DNA of 64,000 nt from Plantactinospora alkalitolerans (GCF_015690345.1 NZ_JADPUN010000422.1:95353-159352), one strand, 5' to 3'. Shown: positions 33,572 to 42,382, counted from the stretch's first letter. Numbers and translations are program-made. Notes: generated by a model not told the origin, from the sequence alone.

Positions 33572-33693
33572 ATCCGGTCTGGCACTACCTACTGCTCACC
33601 GCGGCCTCTGCCGCCATCTACGTGCTCGCCGGCATGCTCGCCCGGCGAGCCTGGGACCGGAGAGGGAGGTCAGGTGGCGACAGTGGCACATAG
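33568..33693 (+). CDS. Very small single-span membrane protein
   Basis: A 41-residue protein: one membrane helix (YLLLTAASAAIYVLAGMLA) and a basic tail (RRAWDRRGR). GTG overlaps the previous stop (GTGA), and its own end overlaps the next gene by 20 bases. Probably part of the lysis cassette. Confidence 0.65.
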   Translation: MNPVWHYLLLTAASAAIYVLAGMLARRAWDRRGRSGGDSGT

Positions 33694-34114
33694 GGCATGG
33701 TCCGCTCTCGGTACGCCCACCACCGTCCGCATCATCACCGCCGGCATGCTCGTCTACGCGATCATGATCGGCGCACTGGTGTTCGGGTACGCCCGAGTCA
33801 GTTCCTGCCTCGCCTCGTACGCCGACGCGTCGGCCAAGTCGACGGCCGCCCGCGCCGACGCCGCCGCCGAGGACCGCGCCCTGGCCGAGCTTGACCGGCA
33901 GGCGGCCGTCCGCAACGAGGACGCCCTGGACGAGACGTTGCAGGCGATGGCGCGCGGTGGTTCGCAGGCCGAGGTGCAGAAGTCGTTCGACCGACTCCTG
34001 CTGGTGCGTGCCGAGACGGCGCGGATCCGGACCGAGGCGAACACCACCAGGGCCGACATCGAGGAACGCCGCCGTCTGAACCCGGTTCCGCCACCGCCGT
34101 CCGAATCCTGCTGA
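33674..34114 (+). CDS. Membrane-anchored coiled-coil protein (spanin-like)
   Basis: A 146-residue protein with one N-terminal membrane helix (about 20-42) and a long charged coil (ASAKSTAARADAAAEDRALAELDRQ to RTEANTTRADIEERRRL), then Pro/Ser and a final Cys. The layout resembles inner-membrane spanins or lysis accessory proteins. Function inferred from layout and neighbours only. Confidence 0.65.
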   Translation: MATVAHRAWSALGTPTTVRIITAGMLVYAIMIGALVFGYARVSSCLASYADASAKSTAARADAAAEDRALAELDRQAAVRNEDALDETLQAMARGGSQAEVQKSFDRLLLVRAETARIRTEANTTRADIEERRRLNPVPPPPSESC

Positions 34115-34130
34115 CCACCCCGGAGGGGAC

Positions 34131-34490
34131 ATGTCCGATCTTCCCGCGCTGCCCGTCTACGGCTTCCGGGCCGACGCGGGCGGCCTGCTGAGCCTCGCGA
34201 TCACGATTCTGCTGCCGATCCTCGTCGGCCTCATCACCCGCCGCTCCACCTCGGCCGGCACGAAAGCGGTCCTCCTGCTCACCCTGGCGGCCGTCAAGGT
34301 GATCCTGGAGGCGTGGCTGCAGGCGGCGAACACGGCCGCCACGTTCGAATGGATCCCGGTCGTCTACACGACCGCCGTCAACCTGGCCATCGCGGTCGCG
34401 GTCCACTTCGGGCTGTACCGGCCGACCGGTGCCACCGACGCCGCCCAGCGCTCCCTCGTCGCCGACCGGCCCACGCCTCCGCCGGTGTAG
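34131..34490 (+). CDS. Multi-span holin-like membrane protein
   Basis: A 119-residue protein with three hydrophobic segments (about 19-36, 46-62 and 75-94), short polar loops and a soluble tail. Size and topology match phage holins, so this is the best holin candidate. It is the last rightward gene; a terminator follows. Confidence 0.7.
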   Translation: MSDLPALPVYGFRADAGGLLSLAITILLPILVGLITRRSTSAGTKAVLLLTLAAVKVILEAWLQAANTAATFEWIPVVYTTAVNLAIAVAVHFGLYRPTGATDAAQRSLVADRPTPPPV

Positions 34491-34524
34491 CCTTCCACTC
34501 AGGAACACCCCCAAGTGTCACCTC

Positions 34525-34562
34525 GCCGCCGCCACCCCCGCCCGGGGTGGCGGCGGTTTTTT
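34525..34562. terminator. Strong bidirectional terminator between convergent operons
   Basis: CGCCGCCACCCC pairs with GGGGTGGCGGCG, followed by six T at 34557-34562. It ends the late rightward transcript. The leftward early operon ends a few bases to the right, so the hairpin can serve both. Confidence 0.9.
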
Positions 34563-34567
34563 CGCGT

Positions 34568-35521
34568 CTACGGGCGGCCGGTCAACCGGCGCACCTGATC
34601 GCTCGCCAGGTGGTCCTTCCACTCCTGCTCGGAGTACAGCAGCCCGCAGCCGTACTGCCCGGCACACTCCCGGTACCCGTCCGGGTGCAACACGATCTGC
34701 GACACCGCATCGCACTTCCGGCACGGCACGTGCCACATGATCACCGGGCGGGGCTCGCCCTCGCCGAGCGCGCGGCGCAACCCACCCTGGACGTCACGCA
34801 ACTCGCGCGCCATGTCCGCGATCGGCTCGAACAGGTCGACGATCACCTCCAGGCGGTCGCGCAGCCACGCCACCAGGTGCGTCACCAATGGGTCCGGCGA
34901 CGGCGAACTCGGCCACAGCCGCAGACGCACGTTCTGCACCCACGAGTCCACGATCGTCGCCACCGACACGTAACCCACCTGGTCGCCGGCGGCCACGAGC
35001 ACCGGCTGGCCGGCCTCGTCCACCAGCTGTTGGCGCTGCCACCGGTGCTCCTGCGTCTCCCGGACCACCGGGCCGGCGCACTCGACGACGGTGTTCCGCA
35101 CCGTCACCGTCACCGGTCGCAGGACAACCGCCGGCACGAGAGTGTCCCGAACGGCCGCCTGCCGCGCCGGCGCGACCAGGTCGACGGCGTCGAGATTCCC
35201 GGGAGCCGACCGGTCCCGGCTGCCACTGACCGGTGTCGAATCTCGCCGGCCCGGCACCGGTCCGGCGCCGCCGAACGCGGCGAGCGGGTCCCTCCGCCGC
35301 CGGTCGCCGGTCATCCGGCCCTGCTGATCGAGGACCGCATACCAGCGGTTGTCGTACCCGGCCGGCTCCGGCATGGCGAGGCGGTGGTGAAGGTCGGGAA
35401 GGGTGGCCAGGAGACGGTCGAATCCGTACCGGCAGCCGTCGTCGGCCGGCGGCCGATCGGCGTACCGCGCGTCGGCGTTCGGCCGCAGGACCGGACACAG
35501 GACGCAGGTGAGGTCAGACAT
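34568..35521 (-). CDS. Hypothetical zinc-ribbon protein
   Basis: A 317-residue protein starting MSDLTCVLCPV. The N-terminal part is about 75 residues with RWYAVLDQQGRM, then a Gly/Pro linker, a central region (VAAGDQVGYVSVATIVDSWVQNVRLRLW, a long helix LVAWLRDRLEVIVDLFEPIADMARELRDV) and a C-terminal zinc ribbon (CRKCDAVS ... CAGQYGC). This resembles actinophage proteins of unknown function at the end of the early operon. A longer frame from 35791 is low-complexity and not used. Confidence 0.7.
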   Translation of the reverse strand: MSDLTCVLCPVLRPNADARYADRPPADDGCRYGFDRLLATLPDLHHRLAMPEPAGYDNRWYAVLDQQGRMTGDRRRRDPLAAFGGAGPVPGRRDSTPVSGSRDRSAPGNLDAVDLVAPARQAAVRDTLVPAVVLRPVTVTVRNTVVECAGPVVRETQEHRWQRQQLVDEAGQPVLVAAGDQVGYVSVATIVDSWVQNVRLRLWPSSPSPDPLVTHLVAWLRDRLEVIVDLFEPIADMARELRDVQGGLRRALGEGEPRPVIMWHVPCRKCDAVSQIVLHPDGYRECAGQYGCGLLYSEQEWKDHLASDQVRRLTGRP

Positions 35522-35630
35522 CTGGTGGATCTCCGTCCGCGCAGGTGGGCGGTAGGGTGGGCGGAGATCACCAACAGCTTCGTTGCGGGTCGTTGGCGAC
35601 GGCCGGATGGCGGTTCGGCCGTCGCCGCTA

Positions 35631-36077
35631 TCATGCCCCGCCAGGCGGTCTTCGCACCTGCTGACCCGGCGGGTCCTGCGGTGATTCTTCCGGCAGCCGC
35701 GGGCCGACAATCCACTCCAGGTGCCGGGGCCACGCCGCGACAACCCACCCCAGGGCGGCCAGTGCCAGTTCGCCCACGCGGCGACCGCCACGCTCCCGGT
35801 ACAGGGTCGGGGCGATCGCGTCGGCCAGCTCGGCTGCCCACGCCCGCGTCAAGGCAAGCCAGCAGACCGCCATGGCGTAGTCGTCGGGTTTCCCGAGCGC
35901 GGCGGCGCGAGCAGCCAGGAGCGCCGGCACGGCCGCCACTCCTGCGAGGTACGCCCGCTCCGCCGTCGACCAGCGAGGCGCCGCGCTGTAGGCCGCGACG
36001 CACCCAAAGTAAGCGCCGGTCGCGACGAAGAATGTCCAGTCGGACGTCAACGCGTCCCGGGCGGTCAGACTACCCAT
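35631..36077 (-). CDS. Multi-pass membrane protein
   Basis: A 148-residue protein with about four hydrophobic stretches (WTFFVATGAYFGCVAAYSA, AYLAGVAAVPALLAARAAAL, YAMAVCWLALTRAW, VGELALAALGWVVAAW). Function unknown; candidate for superinfection exclusion or membrane anchoring. It overlaps the upstream gene by 13 bases; a 109-bp gap separates it from the zinc-ribbon gene. Confidence 0.65.
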   Translation of the reverse strand: MGSLTARDALTSDWTFFVATGAYFGCVAAYSAAPRWSTAERAYLAGVAAVPALLAARAAALGKPDDYAMAVCWLALTRAWAAELADAIAPTLYRERGGRRVGELALAALGWVVAAWPRHLEWIVGPRLPEESPQDPPGQQVRRPPGGA

Positions 36078-37111
36078 CGCCGACCGTCTGAACGGCGGCG
36101 CGACGGCTGGCCGCGCCACGGGGGGCGTCGCCACAGCTCCGTGCCGTCCGGCCTCCCGGCGAGACGGTGCGCGAGCAGCGAATCCAACCAGTCGAAGACG
36201 TCGTGCACCGAGCGCTCGTCGAGGTGGTTCGGGGGCACCATGACGGTTACCTCTTGCCCCTCTGTGCGGAGCTGACAGATGGTTCCGGACGGGTCTTCCT
36301 CGGCGACACGCATCTCGATCGGCGGTAGGCGGTGCCCACACTCCCCGCAGGCAGGCCCGGAATCGAAATCCCTTACTCGCATCAGGCGGGGCGAGTCCCA
36401 GAAGGAGTGATACGAGGGTTCGGCCCGAACGGCCCGCGAACGTTGCAGGCAGTGGGGGCACCACCTGTAGTCCGGCCATCGCTCCGAGGCCATCAGCGAC
36501 CTGCGGAAAACGCGCGGGTCGCCAAACCCGAGGCGAGCGCGACGAGCCAGGGTCTCGTACGAGTTCCCGAGGGCGGCGATGTCCGATGCTGACTGCTCCG
36601 GTCGGCAACGGGGACATTGGCACGGCGGGATGGGACCCCGGCTTACCCGGCGCGCACTGGTCAACTCGCGCTCCAGCGACCGCCACACGTCGTCGACGAG
36701 CTGCGCGGCGCCTTCGTCGGCCAGGTCCCGCCCAACGAACCGGTAGTCGTCGTCGAGCCGCAGGTGCCAACGCGGCGTCGCGCGCCGACGGTAGAGGGTC
36801 GACGTGAACCTGTCTCCGCAGTAGAGGAGGAAAGCAGGTGGGTTTACCGCCGGAACGAGGTCGGGGTCGTCGTCCGGCTCCCGGGTGACCATGTTCGGTG
36901 CCCAGCGCATTCGGCTGGTCGGCGACAGGTCTATCGGGTCCTCGGAATTCTCGACCGACGCGGCGCCGGTCGCACGCCTCCGCAGCCACGACTTCTGGCA
37001 GTTGCTCCCGCAGAAGTACGCGGACGGGCTGGTTGGCGAGATGGCCTCATCGCAGTGGCCGCAGCGACTCTCGATGGCGGCGTCGATCGCGGCCAGCGGG
37101 TCGCCGGTCAC
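36065..37111 (-). CDS. Zinc-finger protein, WHLRL family (long paralog)
   Basis: A 348-residue protein. It begins with a finger (CGHCDEAISPTSPSAYFCGSNCQ), then a module RWHLRLDDDYRFVG ... VDDVWRSLERELT, then CQCPRCRP and two more ribbon pairs (WCPHC, CGEC), ending in a basic tail. The finger and WHLRL module recur in the next upstream gene, so the two are paralogs. GTG 37111 overlaps the upstream TGA (GTGA). Function unknown. Confidence 0.7.
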   Translation of the reverse strand: MTGDPLAAIDAAIESRCGHCDEAISPTSPSAYFCGSNCQKSWLRRRATGAASVENSEDPIDLSPTSRMRWAPNMVTREPDDDPDLVPAVNPPAFLLYCGDRFTSTLYRRRATPRWHLRLDDDYRFVGRDLADEGAAQLVDDVWRSLERELTSARRVSRGPIPPCQCPRCRPEQSASDIAALGNSYETLARRARLGFGDPRVFRRSLMASERWPDYRWCPHCLQRSRAVRAEPSYHSFWDSPRLMRVRDFDSGPACGECGHRLPPIEMRVAEEDPSGTICQLRTEGQEVTVMVPPNHLDERSVHDVFDWLDSLLAHRLAGRPDGTELWRRPPWRGQPSRRRSDGRRWVV

Positions 37112-37560
37112 CTGACGACTCCGGCTTCGCGAAGGTCGGCCAGGAGCCTGTCCTCCAGTCGGCACCACACCTCGGCCGCCCGATGCTCTTCCTCACCCTC
37201 GGGCAAGTCGTAGCCGACCGGACTTACGCGCCGGGCGTTGGCGGACAGGCGCAGGTGCCAGGTGTTCCAGCCGTTGCGGCGGTGCACCTCCCAGTGCAGC
37301 CATAGCTGCTCGCCGTTGACAGTCCGGTCCGGGATTGCCCCGTCGCGCCGCCCCCGGTTTTCGAACGAGAGTGTCGGCGGGTAGTGGAGGACCTGCGTCA
37401 GCGAGCCGGGTTCACGGCTCTCGGAACGGGCTTCGGCGTCCGCTTCTTGGCATTCGTTGTTGCAATGTGTGAGCCAGGTTGGAATGCGAACGCCGCAGGG
37501 GCACGTATTGAGGTCTGTGCGCGCGAGTTTGTCCCAAACTTCGGCGAAGGTTCTTCTCAT
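37108..37560 (-). CDS. Zinc-finger protein, WHLRL family (short paralog)
   Basis: A 150-residue protein. CPCGVRIPTWLTHCNNECQ parallels the finger of the downstream paralog; TWHLRLSANARRVSP and AAEVWCRLEDRLLADL parallel its WHLRL module. It lacks the extra C-terminal ribbons. The ATG overlaps the ParB-like gene stop (ATGA at 37557-37560). Probably nucleic-acid binding; role unknown. Confidence 0.7.
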   Translation of the reverse strand: MRRTFAEVWDKLARTDLNTCPCGVRIPTWLTHCNNECQEADAEARSESREPGSLTQVLHYPPTLSFENRGRRDGAIPDRTVNGEQLWLHWEVHRRNGWNTWHLRLSANARRVSPVGYDLPEGEEEHRAAEVWCRLEDRLLADLREAGVVR

Positions 37561-38369
37561 CGTGGCTCCGGGAACGTCTCCGGGTTGGCGCCGCCGGGGC
37601 GGTACCGCAGCAGCCCCATCGTCCTGCCGTCGCGGTAGGCGTTCCACGCCTTGATCACGTAGGCGGCGGCGACGACCTCGGTAAGACGCGACTTGCTGGT
37701 GTGACCCTCGATGGCAGCCTTTCGCAGTACGTAGACCGGGTGGCCGGCTTCCAGGTTGACTCCGTCGGCAAGTCGGGCGAAGAAGAACTCGGCGTCGTCG
37801 GGGTCGATCCGGTAGGTCAGCCAGTGGCAGAGCCCGAGGATCGACCCCGGGATCGGTACCGAGTTCTTGATGCGGGCGACGACCTCGGTGCTGTGTCGGA
37901 GCTCGGGATGCTGTTCGAGAACGACCAGCAGCTCGGGGATGCTCGGCGAGTAGTTACCGGTCGACTTTCGCAGGCCAGAGTTCCAGAACCAGGCCCGGCG
38001 AACGAGCGAGGCCAGCAAGACGTATTGCTTCTCGCCGCGCAACCTCAGGGTATCGCTGAAGCTGCGCTTGGGGCCACCGTCGACAGCCTCCTGCGCCCGC
38101 ATGGGCAGGTTGCCGACGACAAGCATCCGCACCGTGACGTTCGCCTCGGCGATGGCGGCCAGGCGATGCTGTCCGTCGAGGATCGTGCCGTCGACGGCGC
38201 GCTTGATGCTTTCGCCGGTCTGCTGCCAGTTGTTGGCCTCCATGTCCCGGGCGTATGCGGCCACTACCCGCCGCCGCAGATTGCGGTTGTGGGTGTTGTA
38301 CCGGTCGAGCCAGTCGGCGGCCAATTCGGGTGTGATGTCGACGATTTCGTAGGTCGGTTCAGCGCTCAC
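37557..38369 (-). CDS. ParB/sulfiredoxin-superfamily protein
   Basis: A 270-residue protein. TYEIVDITPELAADWLDRYN, RVVAAYARDMEANNWQQTGESI and GTILDGQHRLAAI form the ParB-N/Srx-like fold with its DGQHR signature, which in relatives binds nucleotides and may cut DNA. The C-terminal part is helical. The frame is open to 38780, but GTG 38369 begins the conserved part and overlaps the upstream zinc gene by 11 bases. It lies in the early operon, so a role in replication or host DNA metabolism is likelier than partition. Confidence 0.7.
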   Translation of the reverse strand: MSAEPTYEIVDITPELAADWLDRYNTHNRNLRRRVVAAYARDMEANNWQQTGESIKRAVDGTILDGQHRLAAIAEANVTVRMLVVGNLPMRAQEAVDGGPKRSFSDTLRLRGEKQYVLLASLVRRAWFWNSGLRKSTGNYSPSIPELLVVLEQHPELRHSTEVVARIKNSVPIPGSILGLCHWLTYRIDPDDAEFFFARLADGVNLEAGHPVYVLRKAAIEGHTSKSRLTEVVAAAYVIKAWNAYRDGRTMGLLRYRPGGANPETFPEPR

Positions 38370-38780
38370 TTCTATCCTTACTTGTATTGATGGATGTAAC
38401 CCAGGCTTGGAATTCAACGGCGGGTCCCAGCCACTTTTCACATTCACCGTCGCTGATTGAAATGAGGCGGGCATCCTTCGGGTCGAGGCAGACTCCGCCC
38501 CGAAGGTGGGCCTCGTACGAGTCGACGTCGGCATACGTGCGGTGGCAGCCGACAACGCAGTGCGCGGCGTCGACGCCGGTCCACCGGGCGTCGCACCCGC
38601 CGCAGGAGGCGGATAGGCGCTCGATGGCGGCAGGCGTCTCGCTGCCCTGCCATCGCGGGGGTCGTCGTTTCGCGGCGGTGGTCGTTTGACGGCCCTGGGC
38701 GGTCCGCTGCCGGCCCCGGCGGGGCTGGCGAGGGGTGTCCCGGGTAGCCCGGACAGTCTGGGGGCAGCTGAGGCGGTCAT
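38359..38780 (-). CDS. FDXHR-type zinc-binding protein, frame interrupted near start
   Basis: The C-terminal half has CGGCDARW, HCVVGCHRTYADVDSYEAHL and GVCLDP, a variant of the phage FDXHR zinc family (Cys/His ligands, RTF/Y, xxHR/L, closing Cys-x-x-Pro), with one extra Gly. The likely start is ATG 38780, which overlaps the replication gene stop (ATGA). That ATG is not in frame with the zinc part: a -1 change at a C5 run (GCT GCC CCC AGA) is needed. The zinc frame itself has no start codon. Indel, slippage or decay are all possible. Confidence 0.5.
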
Positions 38781-39730
38781 GGTGTGTCCCTACAGGTAGC
38801 GGCGCTACGTATCGGGGGGTTGGCGCCCGGCGGGCGCACGTCGTGAATGGCGTGCTGGCGGGGAAGGGTGCACCCGTTGCATTCCACGGCCGTCGGCGAC
38901 GGCCACGGATGCGGCTTGCCCGGCAGCGTCGCGTCGCGTCGAGCCGACCGGCGGCCGATCTCGCGCTCCACCTGCTGCCAGTACGGGTGTTTCGCCCGGA
39001 TCCGACCCGGGCGTTCAGTGCCTGGGTCGGCGGCGAGCTTGAGCAGGACCTGTGCGACGACGTCCGGCGGACGACGTCGCACCTTCGGGTCGGCCAGGGC
39101 CTGGCGCAACTCCTCGGCATCCCAGTCGGGGCGATCTTTCAACACCTCGACGACGGCGTCGTCCAGGATCTTCGCTCCCGAGTCCTCCTCCTCCCCGACC
39201 GGGATGCCGGCGGCGTCCGACGTGGGGGAGGGAGGAGGGGGTTCTTCTTTCTTTCTTTTCTTTCTAGGCATTGCGGTGCCATTGCGGCCTGCTTTGACAC
39301 TTGCCATGCCGGGCTGCGCGTTCTCTGACGCATTTCCCCAGCGTGCGGCGGCTCCGGCGGCTCCGGCGGCACGTCGTTTGGCGGTCAGATCTTGAACGTC
39401 CTCGCGGGACCTTTGGTGCTTCAGGTAGTCGTGCACGACGGCGTCGCCCGACTCTGGCTGCTCGCACTGGCCACACTCGTGCTCCGGCAAGTGCCATAAC
39501 TTCTGCTTTACGAGCGCTGCTACGACACTCTGCGGGACCTCGGCAACCGCGACGACGACATCGACCGGGAAGTGGCCATCGCTCATCGTGCTGCCGCAGT
39601 ACGCGATGGAGACAACGTAGGCCCATCGCGCCGCGTGGCTCTTGATCCTCTTCAGCTTCTTGTTGTGCCAGATATCATTCGATATCCGCACGTAATTGCG
39701 GGCGTCACGGGACGCTTCGACCCGGGTCAC
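38777..39730 (-). CDS. Replication initiation protein (winged-helix type)
   Basis: A 317-residue protein. RNYVRISNDIWHNKKLKRIKSHAARWAYVVSIAYC opens a winged-helix domain (to about 110) with ECGQCEQPESGDAVVHDYLKHQ. Then comes AARWGN and a basic Pro-rich linker (RKKRKKEEPPPP), then a helical helicase-loader-like part (WDAEELRQALADPKVRRRPPDVVAQVLLKLA). This is the usual actinophage replisome organiser that sits next to dnaB. The GTG overlaps the dnaB stop by one base. Confidence 0.75.
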   Translation of the reverse strand: MTRVEASRDARNYVRISNDIWHNKKLKRIKSHAARWAYVVSIAYCGSTMSDGHFPVDVVVAVAEVPQSVVAALVKQKLWHLPEHECGQCEQPESGDAVVHDYLKHQRSREDVQDLTAKRRAAGAAGAAARWGNASENAQPGMASVKAGRNGTAMPRKKRKKEEPPPPSPTSDAAGIPVGEEEDSGAKILDDAVVEVLKDRPDWDAEELRQALADPKVRRRPPDVVAQVLLKLAADPGTERPGRIRAKHPYWQQVEREIGRRSARRDATLPGKPHPWPSPTAVECNGCTLPRQHAIHDVRPPGANPPIRSAATCRDTP

Positions 39731-41100
39731 TACACAATCGCCATATCTACGAAGCGCGACAGGTGCAACTGGGCGGCCACCGTGACGGTGTCCGTCGGGC
39801 CATTACGGTGCTTGGCAACAATGAAGTCCGCCTCGCCGGCGCGCGGTGATTCCGGGTCGTAGTAGTCGTCGCGGTGAACAAAGATGACGACGTCCGCATC
39901 CTGCTCAACGGCTCCCGACTCACGAATATCGGATAGCTGCGGTCGCTTATCCTGGCGCTGTTCCGGGCCGCGATTCAGCTGGCTGACCGCGATCACCGGG
40001 CACTCGACCTCCTTCGCGAGCAGCTTGAGCCCCCGGGACAGCTCCGCGACCTCCTGCTGGCGGCTCTCCACCCGCTTCGAGCCGGTCATCAGCTGTAGGT
40101 AGTCGACGACGATCATCTTGAGGTCGTGTCGCTGCTTGAGCCGCCGGGCCTTCGCTCGGATCTCCATCAGGTTCATGTTGGGGGTGTCGTCGACGAACAG
40201 CGGCGCCTCGCTGATCTCGCCCATCCGGCGGGCCAGCTTGGTCCAGTCGTCGTCGGACAACTTGCCGCTACGAATTACCTGGAGCGGCACCCGCGCCTCC
40301 GCCGAGAGCAGGCGCATCGTGATTTCGATCTTGCTCATCTCCAGCGAGAAGATCGCGCCGGCAAGGTTGTGCCGGATTGCCGCATTTGCGACAAAATTTG
40401 TGGCCGCCGTGCTCTTGCCTAACCCAGGTCTTCCTGCCACGACGATCAACTGTCCAGGATGGAGACCATTCAGTAGCCGGTCCAGGTCGGCGAACCCGGT
40501 CGGGATACCGGTCATCACGCCGCCGTTCGCGCCGACCGCCTCGATCTCGTCGAGCGTCGGCTGCAGCATGTCGGCGAGGACCATGAAGTCCTCGCTGACC
40601 CGCCGCTCCGTGACGTCGTAGACGAGCTGCTGGGCCTTGTCGACCGCGTCGTCCGCGTCGCCAGTGCCGACCGCGCCGTGCCCCAGCTGAACAATCTTGG
40701 TGCCGGCCACGACGAGCCGGCGAAGCACGGCCTGCTCGCCGACGATCCGGGCGTAGTAGCCAGCGTTCGCGGCGGTCGGGACGGTGGTGATGCAGGTGTG
40801 CAGGTACGGCGCGCCGCCGATCCGACCGAGATCGCCCTCATTGCTGAGTTTGGCCGCGACGGTGATTGCGTCGGCCGGCTCACCCGTGCCGTACAGGTCG
40901 AGGATGGCCTCGAAGATGGTCCCGTGAATCGGCATGTAGAAGTCGGTCGACTTCAGGATCTCGACGACGTCGGCGATGGCGTCCTTCGACAGGAGCATCC
41001 CGCCGAGCACGCACTGCTCCGCGGCGACGTCCTGGGGTGGCGTTCTGCTCGACCCCTCCTCCTGGGCGGGTCGACTCGGGCGTTCCGGGGCGAGCGTCAC
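39730..41100 (-). CDS. dnaB: Replicative DNA helicase DnaB
   Basis: A 456-residue protein. N-terminal helical domain (DVAAEQCVLGGMLLSKDAIADVV), linker, and RecA-like ATPase with Walker A GRPGLGKST (223-231), Walker B MIVVDYLQLM, and SQLNRG and VEQDADVVIFVHRD motifs. Hexameric 5'-3' unwinding at the phage fork, loaded by the neighbouring initiator. Length is normal. GTG start. Confidence 0.93.
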   Translation of the reverse strand: MTLAPERPSRPAQEEGSSRTPPQDVAAEQCVLGGMLLSKDAIADVVEILKSTDFYMPIHGTIFEAILDLYGTGEPADAITVAAKLSNEGDLGRIGGAPYLHTCITTVPTAANAGYYARIVGEQAVLRRLVVAGTKIVQLGHGAVGTGDADDAVDKAQQLVYDVTERRVSEDFMVLADMLQPTLDEIEAVGANGGVMTGIPTGFADLDRLLNGLHPGQLIVVAGRPGLGKSTAATNFVANAAIRHNLAGAIFSLEMSKIEITMRLLSAEARVPLQVIRSGKLSDDDWTKLARRMGEISEAPLFVDDTPNMNLMEIRAKARRLKQRHDLKMIVVDYLQLMTGSKRVESRQQEVAELSRGLKLLAKEVECPVIAVSQLNRGPEQRQDKRPQLSDIRESGAVEQDADVVIFVHRDDYYDPESPRAGEADFIVAKHRNGPTDTVTVAAQLHLSRFVDMAIV

Positions 41101-41136
41101 GATTCACCACCTTCGATGTCATTCTGGAAATGGGTT

Positions 41137-41170
41137 GGCGCGGCCCGCCGGTTGGCGCGCGGGCCGCGCC
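41137..41170. repeat. Perfect 12-bp inverted repeat before dnaB
   Basis: GGCGCGGCCCGC pairs with GCGGGCCGCGCC around a 10-nt loop in the 86-bp gap between the poly-Ser gene and dnaB. There is no T-run on either side. It could attenuate read-through between the operon parts or shield an mRNA end. Confidence 0.65.
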
Positions 41171-41186
41171 GGTTGGTGCGGTCAGG

Positions 41187-41465
41187 TCAGTCGCTGCTGC
41201 CGCATCCCGAGGAGCTGGACCCGCTGTCGTACGACGAGCCCGGGGAACTGCTGCCGTACGACGAGCCGGAGTCGAACGAGGACGAGCTGCCGGACGACGA
41301 GCTCGACCGGTCGTCGGACACGGGCGTCGGGTCGGAACTTGCGGTCAGGTCGGTCGGGTCATCGAGCGTCCCGGCCGGATCGAACGGTCGGCTGGTGGCC
41401 GGTCCGCCCTGGCGATTGCGTTCGACCGGGCGGCGGTGAGCCCTTCCGTGAGTCGGGCGGTTCAC
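41187..41465 (-). CDS. Serine-rich low-complexity protein
   Basis: A 92-residue protein whose last 40 residues are almost only Ser, Gly, Tyr, Asp (SSSSGSSSSFDSGSSYGSSS), ending SGCGSSD. The first half is Arg/Pro-rich. AAGGAG lies eight bases before the GTG. Such tails are disordered; a similar Gly/Ser/Cys tail is seen on some bacterial membrane proteins. It follows the SPFH gene by 56 bases and may act with it. Function unknown. Confidence 0.6.
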   Translation of the reverse strand: MNRPTHGRAHRRPVERNRQGGPATSRPFDPAGTLDDPTDLTASSDPTPVSDDRSSSSSGSSSSFDSGSSYGSSSPGSSYDSGSSSSGCGSSD

Positions 41466-41521
41466 GCACGTTCTCCTTACTGTTGGCGGGCCTCCGGCGG
41501 TCGCGGAGGAGCTACGTGGCG

Positions 41522-42382
41522 CTACTTCTGGGTCTGGACCGGGTTGCCGCCGCCGAGGCAGAAGCCGGGTTCCTTGCCGTGCTGCGCAGCGATTTCCAGG
41601 CACCTCACGGTCGGGTTGACCTGGGCGTTCTTGGCCGATACCTGCCTCTGTAGCTCCGCGTTCTTGCGGTCCTGCTCCAGGTTCTTGGCCTCCAGCACCT
41701 TCTGCTGGAACGCCTCGATCTGCTGCTGGGTCTTCTCCGCGTAGTGCACGAAGCCGAAGACGACACCGAGGATCTGGATGTCCTCGCCGGTTCGGTTGGC
41801 GATGTTGGCCTTCAGTGGCTCGACCAGAGCCGCCGTGTCGACGGGTTTCACCACGCCGGTGGTGGCGTCGACGTTGGAGAGTGGGTCGTGGGCGGCGAAG
41901 ATGTCGTTCAACGCGCCCGTCAGGTTCGGCTCGACGCGCCGGTTCATGAACAGGCCGAAGTCGCGCTTGTACGACGCCCACTGCTCCGGAGCTTTCGCGG
42001 AGTGCGTCTGGTACTCGATCTGCACCTCCACGCAGGCGCCCTGGAGGCCGACGATCCGCACCTGGACGCAGGTCTTCTGGCTCTTGTGGTCGAAGGTCTG
42101 CCGGGACGCGTCCCAGTCCTCGACTTTCTTCCATGGGGCCACCCACTTCAGGCCAGCCCCGGTGACCTCACCGGTGGGCTTGTTGAACGCCGTGACGATC
42201 CCGACATTCCTGGTCGGCACCGTGTTTGCGGACGCGGAGACGGTGAACAGCATGCCGAGGAAGGCGGCGACGACGGCGCCACCGGCGGCTCCGGCACGGT
42301 GGTCGCGAGAGACGGCCGCCGCGAGCGCCGCCACGACGGCGAGGGCGAACAGGACGAGGGCGGCGACAAACAGGGCAGGCAT
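41522..42382 (-). CDS. SPFH (band 7 / stomatin-like) membrane protein
   Basis: A 286-residue protein: an N-terminal membrane region (ALFVAALVLFALAVVAALAAA and AGGAVVAAFLGMLFTVSASA), then a band-7 domain (VGIVTAFNKPTGEVTGAGLKW, RQTFDHKSQKTCVQVRI, VEVQIEYQTH, TGEDIQILGVVFGFVHY) and a coiled coil (QQQIEAFQQKVLEAKNLEQDRKN). SPFH proteins build ring-like membrane cages. Some actinophages carry them, role unknown. Coupled by ATG overlap to the upstream membrane gene. Confidence 0.8.
   Translation of the reverse strand: MPALFVAALVLFALAVVAALAAAVSRDHRAGAAGGAVVAAFLGMLFTVSASANTVPTRNVGIVTAFNKPTGEVTGAGLKWVAPWKKVEDWDASRQTFDHKSQKTCVQVRIVGLQGACVEVQIEYQTHSAKAPEQWASYKRDFGLFMNRRVEPNLTGALNDIFAAHDPLSNVDATTGVVKPVDTAALVEPLKANIANRTGEDIQILGVVFGFVHYAEKTQQQIEAFQQKVLEAKNLEQDRKNAELQRQVSAKNAQVNPTVRCLEIAAQHGKEPGFCLGGGNPVQTQK

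Noticed and set aside
34313..36091. 592-codon plus-strand frame
   Set aside because: Antisense to the coupled leftward zinc/membrane genes and crosses the terminator; composition is Arg/Pro-rich.
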